Of a stretch of DNA of 64,000 bases, positions 16,405 through 26,311 are shown piece after piece; the stretch's first letter is position 1, and every line of letters starts with the position of its first letter. The DNA comes from Gemmobacter fulvus (lineage in GTDB: Bacteria > Pseudomonadota > Alphaproteobacteria > Rhodobacterales > Rhodobacteraceae). Under the pieces are notes generated by a model, which had not been told where the DNA came from, made no database searches, and saw nothing but the letters and a program-made list of their open reading frames with translations. A program made the position numbers and the translations under genes. The DNA lies in NCBI RefSeq assembly GCF_018798885.1, contig NZ_CP076362.1, positions 361,523 to 425,522 of the forward strand, in the 5' to 3' direction.

Positions 16405-18860
16405 TGACCCTGCGCGCCGGTGATCCCCTGCCCTATTGGCAGACCACACCCATGATCGAGGCGCCGTATGACGTGCCCGACAGCCCGATGCAGGGCGAGA
16501 TGGATTCGACCTTCTTCCTGACCAAGGACAAGAACTACATCCCGCATACCTACCCCTGCCGCACCGCCTATATCGCCGCGTTTCGCGACAAGGAGCCGGT
16601 ACCGGGCTTCGCGCCCGACTGGGCTGCGGCGCAGAACATCCTGCCGATGGGTGCGGCCTTTCTGGACCTGTCGGGTTTCTGGTTCCGGGCCACGCGGCTG
16701 TGCAACTGGCAGCGCACCGCCGTCCATGCGGCGGCGGCAGGCCCGGCGCGGCTGCGGCTGGGCATCTGCGGCGCGGCAAAGCTGTTCGTGAACGGGCAGG
16801 CGGTTGGCTGGCTGGCCCCGACCATCCGCAACGCGATGACCAAGGCCGAATTCGACGTGACCCTGCGCGAAGGCCATAACGAAATCGCCGTCTGGCAAGA
16901 GGATCTGGCCGAACGTGATGCGGTGATCCGTATTCTGGTCGAATGGGTCGCGGGTCCGGCGGCCCGTGCCGCGCGCCCTTACGGTGTGGATGATGCGCTG
17001 GTCGATGGTGTCGAACGCGCCATCGCGGCCATGCACCTGGACCGCAAACACTACGATGATCCCGACATGATCCGCCTGATCCTGCCGCGCGCCTTCCCGC
17101 AGGCGGCCCGTGCCAGTGTCGTGGTCAGCGGTCATTTCATGTCGCATGACAGTCAGGGCGTGGCGCTGGCCATCCCGCAGGGGGCCACGGCGGTCGAGAT
17201 CGGCCGGGCGGGTGATTTTCCCGCCGATTACCGCTATTTCCACTTCGATCTGGACTGCGGCGGCTTTCGCACCCGTGCGACGCTGGGCGCGGAAATCTCG
17301 TGGCGCAGCCGCAGTGGTGCGGCCCCCGATACGCAAGCGGCCCGCATCGCCGAGGCGCTGGCCTGGATTGCCGCCCATGCCGAAAGCGACACCGAGACCG
17401 CGCTGGCCTGTCTGGACCAGAACGCGACCGAACGCGCCGCCGCGATCTACCGCGCTGAACTGCCCGGCATCGAGGCCTGCTTTGACTGCGCCGATTTCGC
17501 GCTGGTGCCGATGCTCTGGGGCCGGATCGTCTATGGCGACCGCATCCCCGCAGATCTGCGCAACAGGATGGACGCCGCCGTCCGCGACTTCCGCTATTGG
17601 ATGGATGAGCCGGGCAATGACGTACAGTGGTATTTCTCGGAAAACCACGCGCTGCTGTTCCATACTGCCGCCTATCTGGCCGGGATGTATCAGGCCGGGG
17701 CTACCTTCCGACGCTCGGGCCGGACAGGTGCCGAGCAGCATCGCGTCGGCTACGCGCGGCTGTGCGACTGGTTCGACCATTTCGAAAGGGCCGAGATGGC
17801 AGAGTTCAATTCGTCGCCCTATTTCCCCATAGACCTCAAGGGGATGACCGCGCTTTACGCGCTGGCACCGGATGACGATATCCGCGACCGCGCGCGCCGC
17901 GCCATCCTGCGCCTGATCGAGATCGTGGCCAATTCCGCCCATCACGGCGTGAACACCGCCGCCGAGGGGCGCAGCTATGAACACTCGCTCTGCCCTGCCG
18001 ATACGTCAGAGCTGACCGGCATGGCGCGGCTGCTGTGGGGGCGGGGCTGGTTCGGCGCACATGTGAACTGCCTCAGCCAACTCGCGATCTGTCTGCGCGA
18101 TCATGGGCTGGCGGTCGATCCGGCGCTGAAGGACCGCGCGCTGTGGACCGGCGCGGGCGAACAGGAATGGCGCTTTGCGCAGGGCAACGCCCTGTTCGCG
18201 CGCCTTTACCATTACAAGACCGCCGATGTGGCCATGGGCAGCACCGCCGCCTATCGCTGGGGCGAATGGGGCTATCAGGAGACGCTGATCCATGGGCGGC
18301 TGGGCGATGAACCGCGCGCGCAATTCTGGATCAACCACCCCGGCGAGATGGTGCAATCGGGTTATGGCCGCCCGTCCTATTGGGGCGGCTCGGCCAGTGT
18401 GCCGCGCGTGCAGCAATATCGCGGACTGGCGCTGGTGGCCTTTTCGGGCACCGAGGGGCATCTGGGCTTCACCCATGCCTGGTTCCCGACAGAGGCCTTT
18501 CAGGACTGGCATGTCGCGGGCACCCGCGCCCGCGCCCGTCATGGCCGGGGCTGCGTCGCCCTGCGCGGCAATGGCCCGCTGACGCTGATGACCGAGGGCG
18601 GATCAGCCCATGCCGAACTGCGGCTCGCGGGCCTCACTGGCCTGTGGCTGGTGCGGCTGGGCAGCGGCGATGATGCAGCCGCCTTCGAGGCCGCGCATCC
18701 GTTGCAGGCTGTCGCGGATGGCGCGGGCAGCTTTACCGTCATGGACCCGGACTATGGCTCGGTCCGGTTTCTGGCGGATGGCCGGATCGAGGCCGAGGGC
18801 CGGGTGCTGGCCCCGCTGGACTGGACACTTGAGGGAGAGCGGCTGAGCCCGACACGTTGA
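16404..18860 (+). CDS. Large uncharacterised protein of the uronide operon (putative carbohydrate-active enzyme)
   Basis: This is an 818-residue protein with no signal peptide, whose ATG overlaps the kduI stop. Residues about 90-190 look like a beta-sandwich carbohydrate-binding module of the GH2/GH78 N-terminal kind (AAKLFVNGQAVGWL, LREGHNEIAVWQED). Residues about 330-640 are helical and suggest an (alpha/alpha) toroid, with conserved-looking polar clusters Glu413-Asn414-His415 (SENHALLFHTA) and Glu521/Arg523/Tyr525/Glu526/His527. A beta-rich tail follows. The layout resembles a cytoplasmic glycoside hydrolase or lyase. I cannot place it in a named CAZy family. The operon context argues that it acts on an imported uronic-acid-containing oligosaccharide. 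Confidence 0.7.
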   Translation: MTLRAGDPLPYWQTTPMIEAPYDVPDSPMQGEMDSTFFLTKDKNYIPHTYPCRTAYIAAFRDKEPVPGFAPDWAAAQNILPMGAAFLDLSGFWFRATRLCNWQRTAVHAAAAGPARLRLGICGAAKLFVNGQAVGWLAPTIRNAMTKAEFDVTLREGHNEIAVWQEDLAERDAVIRILVEWVAGPAARAARPYGVDDALVDGVERAIAAMHLDRKHYDDPDMIRLILPRAFPQAARASVVVSGHFMSHDSQGVALAIPQGATAVEIGRAGDFPADYRYFHFDLDCGGFRTRATLGAEISWRSRSGAAPDTQAARIAEALAWIAAHAESDTETALACLDQNATERAAAIYRAELPGIEACFDCADFALVPMLWGRIVYGDRIPADLRNRMDAAVRDFRYWMDEPGNDVQWYFSENHALLFHTAAYLAGMYQAGATFRRSGRTGAEQHRVGYARLCDWFDHFERAEMAEFNSSPYFPIDLKGMTALYALAPDDDIRDRARRAILRLIEIVANSAHHGVNTAAEGRSYEHSLCPADTSELTGMARLLWGRGWFGAHVNCLSQLAICLRDHGLAVDPALKDRALWTGAGEQEWRFAQGNALFARLYHYKTADVAMGSTAAYRWGEWGYQETLIHGRLGDEPRAQFWINHPGEMVQSGYGRPSYWGGSASVPRVQQYRGLALVAFSGTEGHLGFTHAWFPTEAFQDWHVAGTRARARHGRGCVALRGNGPLTLMTEGGSAHAELRLAGLTGLWLVRLGSGDDAAAFEAAHPLQAVADGAGSFTVMDPDYGSVRFLADGRIEAEGRVLAPLDWTLEGERLSPTR

Positions 18861-18921
18861 CAATCACGCGCGGCCATCCGTCGAGGAGGGCGGACCCGCG
18901 ACCACTGGGGAGGAGGACAAG

Positions 18922-20196
18922 ATGAAACGAGCCTGTCTGCGCACGAGCGTCGCGGCTGCGGCACTGATGATGGCTTCGGCGGCGCTGGCCGCCGACGAAG
19001 TCCGCATCATGTGGTATTCCGACGGCAATGAAGGTCAGGTCATGGCCGACCTGCTGAAACGCTTCGAGGATCAGAACCCCGACATCACGGTGGTGCTGGA
19101 CAATGTTTCTTATCAAGTGGTGACCGAGCAGTTGCCGATCACGCTGGAGGCCGGCAAGGGCCCCGATATTGCGCGCACCACCAACCTCAAGGCGCTGTCG
19201 CAGCACTGGCTGGACCTGACGCCCTATCTGGCCGACACGGCCTATTGGCATCAGAACTATGGCGCGCAGGCCGACTGGCTGCGCCCCGATGGCTCGCAGG
19301 CGATCACCGGCTTCATGACGCAGATCACCCTGACCGGCGCCTTTGCCAACAAGACCCTGTTCGAGCAGGCGGGCGTGGCGCTGCCCGGCGCGGGTGCGAC
19401 CTGGGATCAATGGGTCGAGGCGGCAAGCGCGGTCGCGCAAAGCCAGCAATTGCCCGCAGCCTTCTCGCTGGACCGTTCGGGCCACCGGCTGAGCGGGCCG
19501 AACATCAACCACGGTGCCAATTACATTGCCGCCGACGGATTCCCCGCGCCCGTCGACGAGGGCGTCAAGGCCTTCATCGGCAAGCTGGTCGGCTGGACCG
19601 AGAGCGGCCAGAACCTCAAGGATGTCTGGGTCAGCGCGGCGGGCGCGTCCTATCGCACAGCCTCCGAGGATTTCATCAACGCGCAGATCCCGCTGTATTT
19701 CTCGGGCAGCTGGCAGATCTCCAACCTGTCGGGCAAGATCGGCGACATGTTCGACTGGATTGCAGTCGGCAATCCCTGCGGCCCCAAGGCCTGTAGCGGC
19801 ATGCCCGGCGGCGCGGGTCTGGTCGCGGTGAAATACACCGAACATCCCGAAGCCGTGGCCAAGGTCATGGACTATCTCGCCTCGGAGCCGGTGATGCGCG
19901 AATTCACCGAAAGGACCCTGTTCATCCCGTCGAACGCGGCGCTGCGTGCGGCGGGTGATCTGACATACCAATCCGAGGATCCGCAGGTTCAGGCCGCGCT
20001 GGCCGTCTTCAACGAGGACGTGAAGAACCTGACCCCCGAGGCCAACACATTGCCCGCCTGGAAATGGTCTGCCGCCTATTACACGGCGCTGGTCACCCGC
20101 ACCGGGCAGGCCATGGCGGGCGAGTTGTCGCTGGACGAGGCGTTCTCCCGCATGGACAGCGATGTCGCCGAACAGGTCGCGCAGGCCCAGAAATGA
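18922..20196 (+). CDS. ABC transporter, extracellular sugar-binding protein
   Basis: This 424-residue protein has a signal peptide ending near ALA-A (residue 23) and the family-1 extracellular solute-binding fold (VRIMWYSDGNEGQVMADLLK at the start, SGMPGGAGLVAV near the C-terminal lobe). A GGAGGAGG ribosome site directly precedes the start, consistent with high expression. It should bind the uronide oligosaccharide in the periplasm and deliver it to the two permeases encoded next. Mature protein has one disulfide candidate in NPCGPKACSG. Confidence 0.92.
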   Translation: MKRACLRTSVAAAALMMASAALAADEVRIMWYSDGNEGQVMADLLKRFEDQNPDITVVLDNVSYQVVTEQLPITLEAGKGPDIARTTNLKALSQHWLDLTPYLADTAYWHQNYGAQADWLRPDGSQAITGFMTQITLTGAFANKTLFEQAGVALPGAGATWDQWVEAASAVAQSQQLPAAFSLDRSGHRLSGPNINHGANYIAADGFPAPVDEGVKAFIGKLVGWTESGQNLKDVWVSAAGASYRTASEDFINAQIPLYFSGSWQISNLSGKIGDMFDWIAVGNPCGPKACSGMPGGAGLVAVKYTEHPEAVAKVMDYLASEPVMREFTERTLFIPSNAALRAAGDLTYQSEDPQVQAALAVFNEDVKNLTPEANTLPAWKWSAAYYTALVTRTGQAMAGELSLDEAFSRMDSDVAEQVAQAQK

Positions 20197-21197
20197 CCTG
20201 GGGGCGCAGTCGGTCCATTGGCGCGGTCGTCACCGCACCGCTCGGCGCGCTGGCGAACCTGCTGGATGTGCCGATGCGCCTGTGGCAACGCCTGACCGGA
20301 AAAGGCGGCATGATCGCCTTTTTCCTGCTGCCGAACATGCTGGTCTTCACGCTGTTCGTCATCGTCCCGCTGGGCATCAACATCGTCTATTCGATGACCG
20401 GCGGCACCGAACTGTTCCTGCCCGCGCGCAGTTATGTCGGCGGCGACAATTTCGACCGGCTGCTGAGCTGCACCGACCACACGACCCCCGCCACCTGCCG
20501 CGACGACCTGTTCTGGATCGCGGTGTGGAACACGGTGCAATTCGTGCTGTTGCAGGTGGTCGTGCTGGTCATCGTCGCCATGGCGACGGCGCTGATCCTG
20601 AACAGCAAGATCCGCGCCCGCGGCTTCTGGCGCGCCGTGTTTTTCTTTCCGGTGCTGCTGTCGCCGGTCGTGGTCGGGCTGATCTGGAAATGGATCTTCC
20701 AGCGCCAGGGCCTGCTGAACTACATCCTGTTCCAGTTCGGAGCCGATCCGGTCAACTGGCTCAATGAACGCAACTGGGCATTTCTTGCCGCGGTCGGGGT
20801 ATCGGTCTGGGCGCATGTCGGCTTTTACGCGCTGATCCTGCTGGCCGGGCTGCAAGCCATTCCGCGCGACATCTACGAGGCCGCCGAGATGGACCGCACG
20901 CCGCCGACCCGCGTGTTTCGCCGCATCACCCTGCCGCTGCTCTGGCCCAATCTGCTGGTGGTGATCGTGCTGGCCCTGATCCGCGCCGTGCAGGTCTTTG
21001 ACGAGGTCTATGTGCTGACCGGCGGCGGCCCCGGCACCTCGACCATGTATCTGACGCAATACATCTATGAGACCGGCTTTGCCTCGGTCCTGCGCAATCC
21101 CGGCGTGGCCTCTGCCGCATCGCTGTTGATGGGGGGTGTGCTGGTGGTGCTGACGCTGGTGCAACTGGGCCTGACCCGCTGGAGGGACCGCAAATGA
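20193..21197 (+). CDS. ABC transporter permease, sugar (MalF/UgpA type)
   Basis: This is a 334-residue protein from ATG 20193, which overlaps the binding-protein stop by four bases. It has six to seven hydrophobic segments starting with IAFFLLPNMLVFTLFVIVP, and the EAA loop that contacts the ATPase (YEAAEMDRTPPTRVFRRITL). A periplasmic loop with a Cys pair (LLSCTDHTTPATCRDD) is inserted after the first membrane segment. Works as a heterodimer with the next permease. Confidence 0.92.
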   Translation: MTWGRSRSIGAVVTAPLGALANLLDVPMRLWQRLTGKGGMIAFFLLPNMLVFTLFVIVPLGINIVYSMTGGTELFLPARSYVGGDNFDRLLSCTDHTTPATCRDDLFWIAVWNTVQFVLLQVVVLVIVAMATALILNSKIRARGFWRAVFFFPVLLSPVVVGLIWKWIFQRQGLLNYILFQFGADPVNWLNERNWAFLAAVGVSVWAHVGFYALILLAGLQAIPRDIYEAAEMDRTPPTRVFRRITLPLLWPNLLVVIVLALIRAVQVFDEVYVLTGGGPGTSTMYLTQYIYETGFASVLRNPGVASAASLLMGGVLVVLTLVQLGLTRWRDRK

Positions 21198-22249
21198 GAC
21201 TGATCCCGTTTCTGACCCGTCGGCGTGGCGGCAAGGCCTGGCACTGGACCGATATCGTCACCTGGGGCTGGCTGGCCGCCGGTCTGGTGGTGATCTTCGG
21301 CCCGGCGCTGTGGCTGCTGCTGTCCTCCTTCAAGACCCCGGCGCAGCTGGCCGAGTTTCCGCCCACGATCCTGCCCTATGCCAGCCAGACCGCGCTGGTC
21401 GAGACCAGGAGCGGGCCAAGACACCTGCCGCTGTTCACCGTCGATCTGCCCGAGGGCGGCACCGCGATCATGGCCGAGCTGAACCGCATCGGCATCATGG
21501 CGAACATGGTGCATCCCGAGACCCCAGAGCAGGTGATCAAGGTCAACATCAACGCCCGCACGCCGCTGCGCGAGATTGCCTTTGCTACCGATAACTATAC
21601 GAAACCGCTGAAGGAGTTCGACTTTGGCCGCTATCTGTGGAATTCGGTCTTTGTCACCGTGGCCGCGACGCTGATCACCCTGATCACCAATTCCATGGCG
21701 GCCTTCGCCCTGTCGAAATACGAATTCCGCGGGCGCAATTCGGTCATGCTCATCATCGTGGCGACACTGATGATCCCGCTGTCGGTGAACCTTGTGCCGC
21801 TTTATTCGGTCGTCTCGTCGCTGGGTCTGCTCAACAACCTCTGGGGGGTGATCCTGCCCACGGTTGCGACGCCCACCGGGGTGTTCATGCTGCGCCAATA
21901 CATGCTGACCATCCCCGACGAGCTTTTGGAGGCGGCGCGCATGGACAAGGCAAGCGAATGGCAGATCTACTGGCGGATCGTGCTGCCGCTGACCGCGCCC
22001 GCGCTGGCGGTGCTGGCAATCTTCTCGGTGGTCTGGCGCTGGAACGACTTCCTATGGCCTCTGATCGTGCTGAGCCGCAAGGAGCTGTTCACCTTGCAGG
22101 TCGGTCTCAACACCTTTGCCGGAGAGCTGAACGTGCAATGGCAATTCATTCTGGCCATGACCGTCGTGTCGATCATCCCCGTGCTGATCGTCTTCATCTT
22201 CCTGCAACGCTTCATCACCGCCGGCATTGCCGGAACCGGACTGAAATAA
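21194..22249 (+). CDS. ABC transporter permease, sugar (MalG/UgpE type)
   Basis: This is a 351-residue protein with six hydrophobic segments. It has an extended periplasmic region of about 85 residues between segments 1 and 2, and the EAA loop (LLEAARMDKASEWQIYWRIVLPL). Coupled to the preceding permease by a four-base overlap and followed 12 bases later by the ATPase gene. Confidence 0.92.
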   Translation: MRLIPFLTRRRGGKAWHWTDIVTWGWLAAGLVVIFGPALWLLLSSFKTPAQLAEFPPTILPYASQTALVETRSGPRHLPLFTVDLPEGGTAIMAELNRIGIMANMVHPETPEQVIKVNINARTPLREIAFATDNYTKPLKEFDFGRYLWNSVFVTVAATLITLITNSMAAFALSKYEFRGRNSVMLIIVATLMIPLSVNLVPLYSVVSSLGLLNNLWGVILPTVATPTGVFMLRQYMLTIPDELLEAARMDKASEWQIYWRIVLPLTAPALAVLAIFSVVWRWNDFLWPLIVLSRKELFTLQVGLNTFAGELNVQWQFILAMTVVSIIPVLIVFIFLQRFITAGIAGTGLK

Positions 22250-22261
22250 GGGGAACCTTCG

Positions 22262-23284
22262 ATGGGACACATCAGGCTGCAAGACATCCGCAAGAGCTTT
22301 GGCGGGCTGGACGTGCTCAAGGGGATCGACCTTGAGATCAACGAGGGCGAATTCGTGGTTTTCGTCGGGCCTTCGGGCTGTGGCAAATCCACGCTGTTGC
22401 GCCAGATCTCGGGGCTGGACCGCCCTAGTGCGGGCCGGATCGAGATTGATGGCCGCGACGTGACCACCGTTGGCGCGGCCGACCGTGGCCTTGCGATGGT
22501 GTTCCAATCCTATGCGCTTTACCCGCATATGACGGTGCATGACAATCTGGCGTTCGGCTTGCAGAACAACAAGATGCCGAAGGCAGAAATCGCCAGCCGG
22601 GTCGCCGAGGCGGCGCGGATGCTGGAAATCGGCCATCTGCTGAACCGTCGCCCGGCACAACTGTCGGGCGGGCAACGCCAGCGCGTCGCCATTGGCCGCG
22701 CCATCGTGCGTGACCCCACCGCCTTCCTGCTGGACGAGCCGCTGTCGAACCTGGATGCCGAATTGCGCGTGTCGATGCGCGCCGAGCTTGCCGCCCTGCA
22801 TGACCGGCTGAAGGCGACGATGATCTATGTGACGCATGACCAGATCGAGGCGATGACGCTGGCCGATCGCATCGTCGTGTTGCGCGGCGGCCAGATCGAG
22901 CAGGTGGCAACCCCGATGGAGCTGTTCAACCGCCCCGCGAACCGCTTTGTCGCGGGGTTCATCGGCGCGCCCAGCATGAATTTCCTCAGCGTGGCCGAAG
23001 CGGCGGCGCTGGCCCCGGCCATGGCGCTGCCCGAAGCGGTCACGACCGTGGGCATCCGCCCCCAGAACCTGCGCCCCGCCGACACCGGCATCGCGCTGAC
23101 GGTCGATCTGGTCGAGGCGCTTGGCACCGAAACGGTGATCCACGGCCATCTGGCCAGCGGCACCAAGATGATCGTGACCCGTGCAGGCCAGCTTCCGGCC
23201 CATCCGGGCGAGCTGCTGCATTTCACCGCCGAGCTGGGCAAGCTGCATGTCTTTGACGCCGCAGACCGCCGCATTGATCTCTGA
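22262..23284 (+). CDS. ABC transporter ATPase (UgpC/MsmK type)
   Basis: This is a 340-residue ATPase: Walker A GPSGCGKST near residue 37, Q-loop in MVFQSYALYPHM, signature LSGGQRQR near residue 135, Walker B LLDEPLSNLD and the switch His in VTHDQ. The C-terminal about 100 residues are a shorter version of the MalK regulatory OB-type (TOBE) domain. It energises the two permeases encoded just upstream. Confidence 0.94.
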   Translation: MGHIRLQDIRKSFGGLDVLKGIDLEINEGEFVVFVGPSGCGKSTLLRQISGLDRPSAGRIEIDGRDVTTVGAADRGLAMVFQSYALYPHMTVHDNLAFGLQNNKMPKAEIASRVAEAARMLEIGHLLNRRPAQLSGGQRQRVAIGRAIVRDPTAFLLDEPLSNLDAELRVSMRAELAALHDRLKATMIYVTHDQIEAMTLADRIVVLRGGQIEQVATPMELFNRPANRFVAGFIGAPSMNFLSVAEAAALAPAMALPEAVTTVGIRPQNLRPADTGIALTVDLVEALGTETVIHGHLASGTKMIVTRAGQLPAHPGELLHFTAELGKLHVFDAADRRIDL

Positions 23285-23296
23285 CAGGAGCAGGCC

Positions 23297-24052
23297 ATGA
23301 TCCCCCATCCTTTCGATCTGACCGGCCGTGTGGCACTTGTCACCGGCGCAAATACCGGCATCGGGCAGACATTGGCCGTGGCGCTGGCTGCGGCGGGTGC
23401 AAGCCTTGCCCTTGTCGGCCGCTCGGCCATGGACGAGACGCGCGCCCTGCTGCAAGGGCCGGGCCGCGTGCACGAGATCCGCGCCGACCTTTCGACCAAT
23501 GCGCCGCTGCAAGCCGTGGTGGCGGAGACCCTCGCCACGCTGGGCGGGCTGGACATTCTGGTCAACAACGCGGGCATCATCCGCCGCGCCGATTCCGTCG
23601 ATTACACCGAGGCGGATTGGGATGCGGTCCTCGACACCAACCTGAAATCGCTGTTCTTTCTGTCGCAGGCGGCGGGGCGGCACATGATCGCGCAGGGGTC
23701 GGGCAAGATCATCAACATCGCCTCGCTGCTGTCGTTTCAGGGCGGCATCCGCATCCCGGCCTATACGGCGGCAAAAAGTGGTGTGGCAGGGGTGACGCGG
23801 CTGCTGGCCTGCGAATGGGCGGCCAAGGGCGTGAACGTCAACGCCATCGCGCCGGGATATATCGAGACCAATAACACCGAGGCGCTGCGTCAGGACGAAC
23901 AGCGCCGCACCGAGATTCTGACCCGTATCCCTGCGGGGCGCTGGGGCAAACCCGCCGATCTGGGCGGCGCGGCGGTGTTTCTCGCCGCCCCCGCCTCGGA
24001 TTACGTCAATGGCGTGGTGCTGCCTGTCGATGGCGGCTGGCTGGCGCGCTGA
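23297..24052 (+). CDS. kduD: 2-dehydro-3-deoxy-D-gluconate 5-dehydrogenase
   Basis: This 251-residue short-chain dehydrogenase reduces 2,5-diketo-3-deoxygluconate (from KduI) to KDG with NAD(P)H. Nucleotide-binding TGANTGIGQ is at residues about 17-25, and the catalytic Ser-Tyr-Lys set is in SLLSFQGGIRIPAY followed by TAAKSG. The sequence has the KduD hallmarks NAGIIRRADS, IAPGYIETNNTEALR and WGKPADLGGAAVFLA. Ends one base into the kdgK start. Confidence 0.93.
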   Translation: MIPHPFDLTGRVALVTGANTGIGQTLAVALAAAGASLALVGRSAMDETRALLQGPGRVHEIRADLSTNAPLQAVVAETLATLGGLDILVNNAGIIRRADSVDYTEADWDAVLDTNLKSLFFLSQAAGRHMIAQGSGKIINIASLLSFQGGIRIPAYTAAKSGVAGVTRLLACEWAAKGVNVNAIAPGYIETNNTEALRQDEQRRTEILTRIPAGRWGKPADLGGAAVFLAAPASDYVNGVVLPVDGGWLAR

Positions 24053-24972
24053 TGACCCGCGCGCCCCGGATCGCCTGCATCGGCGAGGTGATGATCGAAC
24101 TCGCGCCCGCCACGCCCGAACTGATGCGGCTGGGCGTGGCGGGTGACACCTATAACACCGCCGTCTATCTGGCGCGGCGGATCGGGCCCGGGGCTGTCGC
24201 CTATGTCACAGCACTGGGTGATGATGCGCAATCGGACCACATCATCGCGGCCCTCACCGCCGAGGGCATCGCCCCCGATCTGGTGGAGCGCGTGCCGGAC
24301 GCTGTGCCGGGGCTTTACATGATTACGCTGGATCCGCGGGGCGAACGCAGCTTCAGCTATTGGCGGTCGCATTCGGCGGCGCGCGGCCTGTTCTCGCGCC
24401 CCGGCGGGTTGCGGCCACAGCAGCTGGACGGGATGGAGATGATCTATCTTTCGGCCATCAGTCTGGCAGTGATCACGCCCGAAGCGCGCGACCGGCTGTT
24501 CGACTGGGCGCAGGGCTATCGGCGGGCCGGTGGCCGCATCGCCTTTGATTCCAACTATCGCGCCCGGCTGTGGCCAGATGTCGAAACCGCACGGCACGAG
24601 GTCGCGCGCTTCTGGTCGGTGACCGATATCGCCCTGCCCTCGCTGGACGATGAACAGGCGCTGTTCGGCGCGGCGACCGAGGCGCAGGTCATCCGCCGCC
24701 TGCACGAGGCCGGAGTGCGCGGTGGTGCGCTGAAACGCGGCGCGGCGGGGCCGGTGGCGCTGGACGGCAGTGTGCTGACGCTGGCCCCGCAGCCCGAAAT
24801 CCCCGTGATCGACAGCACAGCGGCGGGCGACAGTTTCAACGCGGGCTTTCTGGCGGCCCTGCTGGCAGGCGAGACGACCGCCGCCGCGATGGCCGCAGGC
24901 CACAGCCTCGCCGCGCGGGTGATCGGGCATCGCGGCGCGATCATGCCCCGCCAAACTGACCAGCCCGCCTAG
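24052..24972 (+). CDS. kdgK: 2-keto-3-deoxygluconate kinase
   Basis: This 306-residue PfkB/ribokinase-family kinase phosphorylates KDG to KDPG. The ATP/anion-hole motif with the catalytic Asp is DSTAAGDSFNAGF near residue 258, and the N-terminal GEVMIEL start is typical of KdgK. It is the last gene of the operon; the expected next enzyme (KDPG aldolase) is not in this window. A stop-to-stop gap of 23 bases separates it from the convergent LysR gene. Confidence 0.92.
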   Translation: MTRAPRIACIGEVMIELAPATPELMRLGVAGDTYNTAVYLARRIGPGAVAYVTALGDDAQSDHIIAALTAEGIAPDLVERVPDAVPGLYMITLDPRGERSFSYWRSHSAARGLFSRPGGLRPQQLDGMEMIYLSAISLAVITPEARDRLFDWAQGYRRAGGRIAFDSNYRARLWPDVETARHEVARFWSVTDIALPSLDDEQALFGAATEAQVIRRLHEAGVRGGALKRGAAGPVALDGSVLTLAPQPEIPVIDSTAAGDSFNAGFLAALLAGETTAAAMAAGHSLAARVIGHRGAIMPRQTDQPA

Positions 24973-24995
24973 CCCCCGGCAGGCATCACCCGCGC

Positions 24996-25892
24996 TTACA
25001 GACGGCCTGCCCTCTCCCGCACCATGGCGAGGAAGGCCGCAAATCCGGCTGAAGGGTTGCGCCGGCCGGGATAATAGAGGCTGAAGCCGGGGCGCGGCGG
25101 GGTCCAGTCGGCCAGCAGGCGGATCAGACGACCGGCGGCGATGTCTTCGGCCACATCCTGTTCGATGAAAAAGCCGATGCCCGCGCCGTCCAGCACGGCG
25201 GCGCGGGCGATGGCGGCCTCGTCCAGCGTCAGGCGGCCTCTGGCGTCGACCAGAACCTGTTCGCCGTCCCGCTCGAACGGCCAGCGGAACAGCGCCCCGT
25301 TCGGCAGGCGCACGCGGATGCAGTGTTCTGCCGGAAGGTCGCCGGGGGTCATGGGTGCCGTATGTGCCGCCAGCCAGACGGGGGCGGCGACAACGGCATA
25401 ACGCTGCGGGCTGCCCAAGGGCAGCGCGATCATGTCGCGCGGCACCAGATCGGCGGGACGGATACCCAGATCAAAGCCTTCGGCCACGATATCGACCAGC
25501 CGCCCCTCGGTCACCAGATCGACCTGCATGTCGGGGTAACGGCGCAGGAAGGCCAGCACCAGCGGCGCGATTTCCCGCCCCGCCTGAACGGAGGCGTTGA
25601 TGCGCAGCAAACCCGTCGGCGTCTCGCGCTGCGACCGCGCGCCCTCCATCGCGCCACGGATCTCGGCCAGCGCCGGGCCGACCCGTTCGACAAAATCCCG
25701 CCCGGCATCGCTGAGCGCGACACTCCGCGTGGTGCGGTTGAACAGGCGCACGCCAAGACCGGCCTCCAGCCGCCCGATGGTATGGGACAGCGCGGTGGTC
25801 GACATGCCGAGGTCAAGCGCCGCCGCCCGGAACGATCCCCGGCGCGCGACGGCCAGCACCGCCTCCAGACCTTTCAGCCCCGCATCCATCAT
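24996..25892 (-). CDS. LysR-family regulator
   Basis: This is a 298-residue protein from ATG 25892 or the adjacent in-frame ATG 25889. The winged helix is at residues about 5-62 ([39 protein letters not shown]), followed by the type-2 periplasmic-binding-like effector domain. It belongs to the AaeR/DhcR-like group that often regulates adjacent dehydrogenases. It is divergent from the NTF2-like/SDR pair starting at 25988. Confidence 0.9.
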   Translation of the reverse strand: MMDAGLKGLEAVLAVARRGSFRAAALDLGMSTTALSHTIGRLEAGLGVRLFNRTTRSVALSDAGRDFVERVGPALAEIRGAMEGARSQRETPTGLLRINASVQAGREIAPLVLAFLRRYPDMQVDLVTEGRLVDIVAEGFDLGIRPADLVPRDMIALPLGSPQRYAVVAAPVWLAAHTAPMTPGDLPAEHCIRVRLPNGALFRWPFERDGEQVLVDARGRLTLDEAAIARAAVLDGAGIGFFIEQDVAEDIAAGRLIRLLADWTPPRPGFSLYYPGRRNPSAGFAAFLAMVRERAGRL

Positions 25893-25987
25893 TGTCCCGT
25901 TTTTGTCATCCTGAGATGCCGATTTATCCCGATTATTCTTGCACTCGTCGAGCCTCATATTCCAGTGGCAAGACAAGGAGCACCGCC

Positions 25988-26311
25988 ATGGACCTTCCGA
26001 CCCCGATCCGCACCTATTTCACCGCCCTGCCGCCGCAGGATGCCGCAGCCTTTGCGGCGGCCTTTGCGCCGGATGCCATCGTTTACGACGAGGGCCGCAC
26101 CCATCGCGGCCCGGAGGACATCTGCGTCTGGTGGCAGGCCGCCCATGCCAGATACCGCCACCGGGCCGAACCGCTGGATCTGGCCGAGGGGGCGGGCAAG
26201 ACCGTGGTGCGCGCGCGGGTCAGCGGCGATTTTCCCGGCAGCCCGGCTGTGCTGCGCTTTACTTTCGGGCTGGCGGGCGCGCGGATCACCGATCTGGAGA
26301 TCGGCGCATGA
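25988..26311 (+). CDS. NTF2-like (SnoaL-fold) protein
   Basis: This is a 107-residue protein from ATG 25988, behind AAGGAG. The pattern [43 protein letters not shown] is that of the nuclear-transport-factor-2-like superfamily. It overlaps the SDR gene by four bases, so the two products are made together. Small SnoaL-like partners often act as isomerases or as accessory proteins; the role here is not known. Confidence 0.78.
   Translation: MDLPTPIRTYFTALPPQDAAAFAAAFAPDAIVYDEGRTHRGPEDICVWWQAAHARYRHRAEPLDLAEGAGKTVVRARVSGDFPGSPAVLRFTFGLAGARITDLEIGA

Noticed and set aside
24978..25011. GGCAGGC/GCCTGCC repeat between kdgK and the LysR gene
   Set aside because: Right arm lies in the LysR coding region, long loop, no T run.
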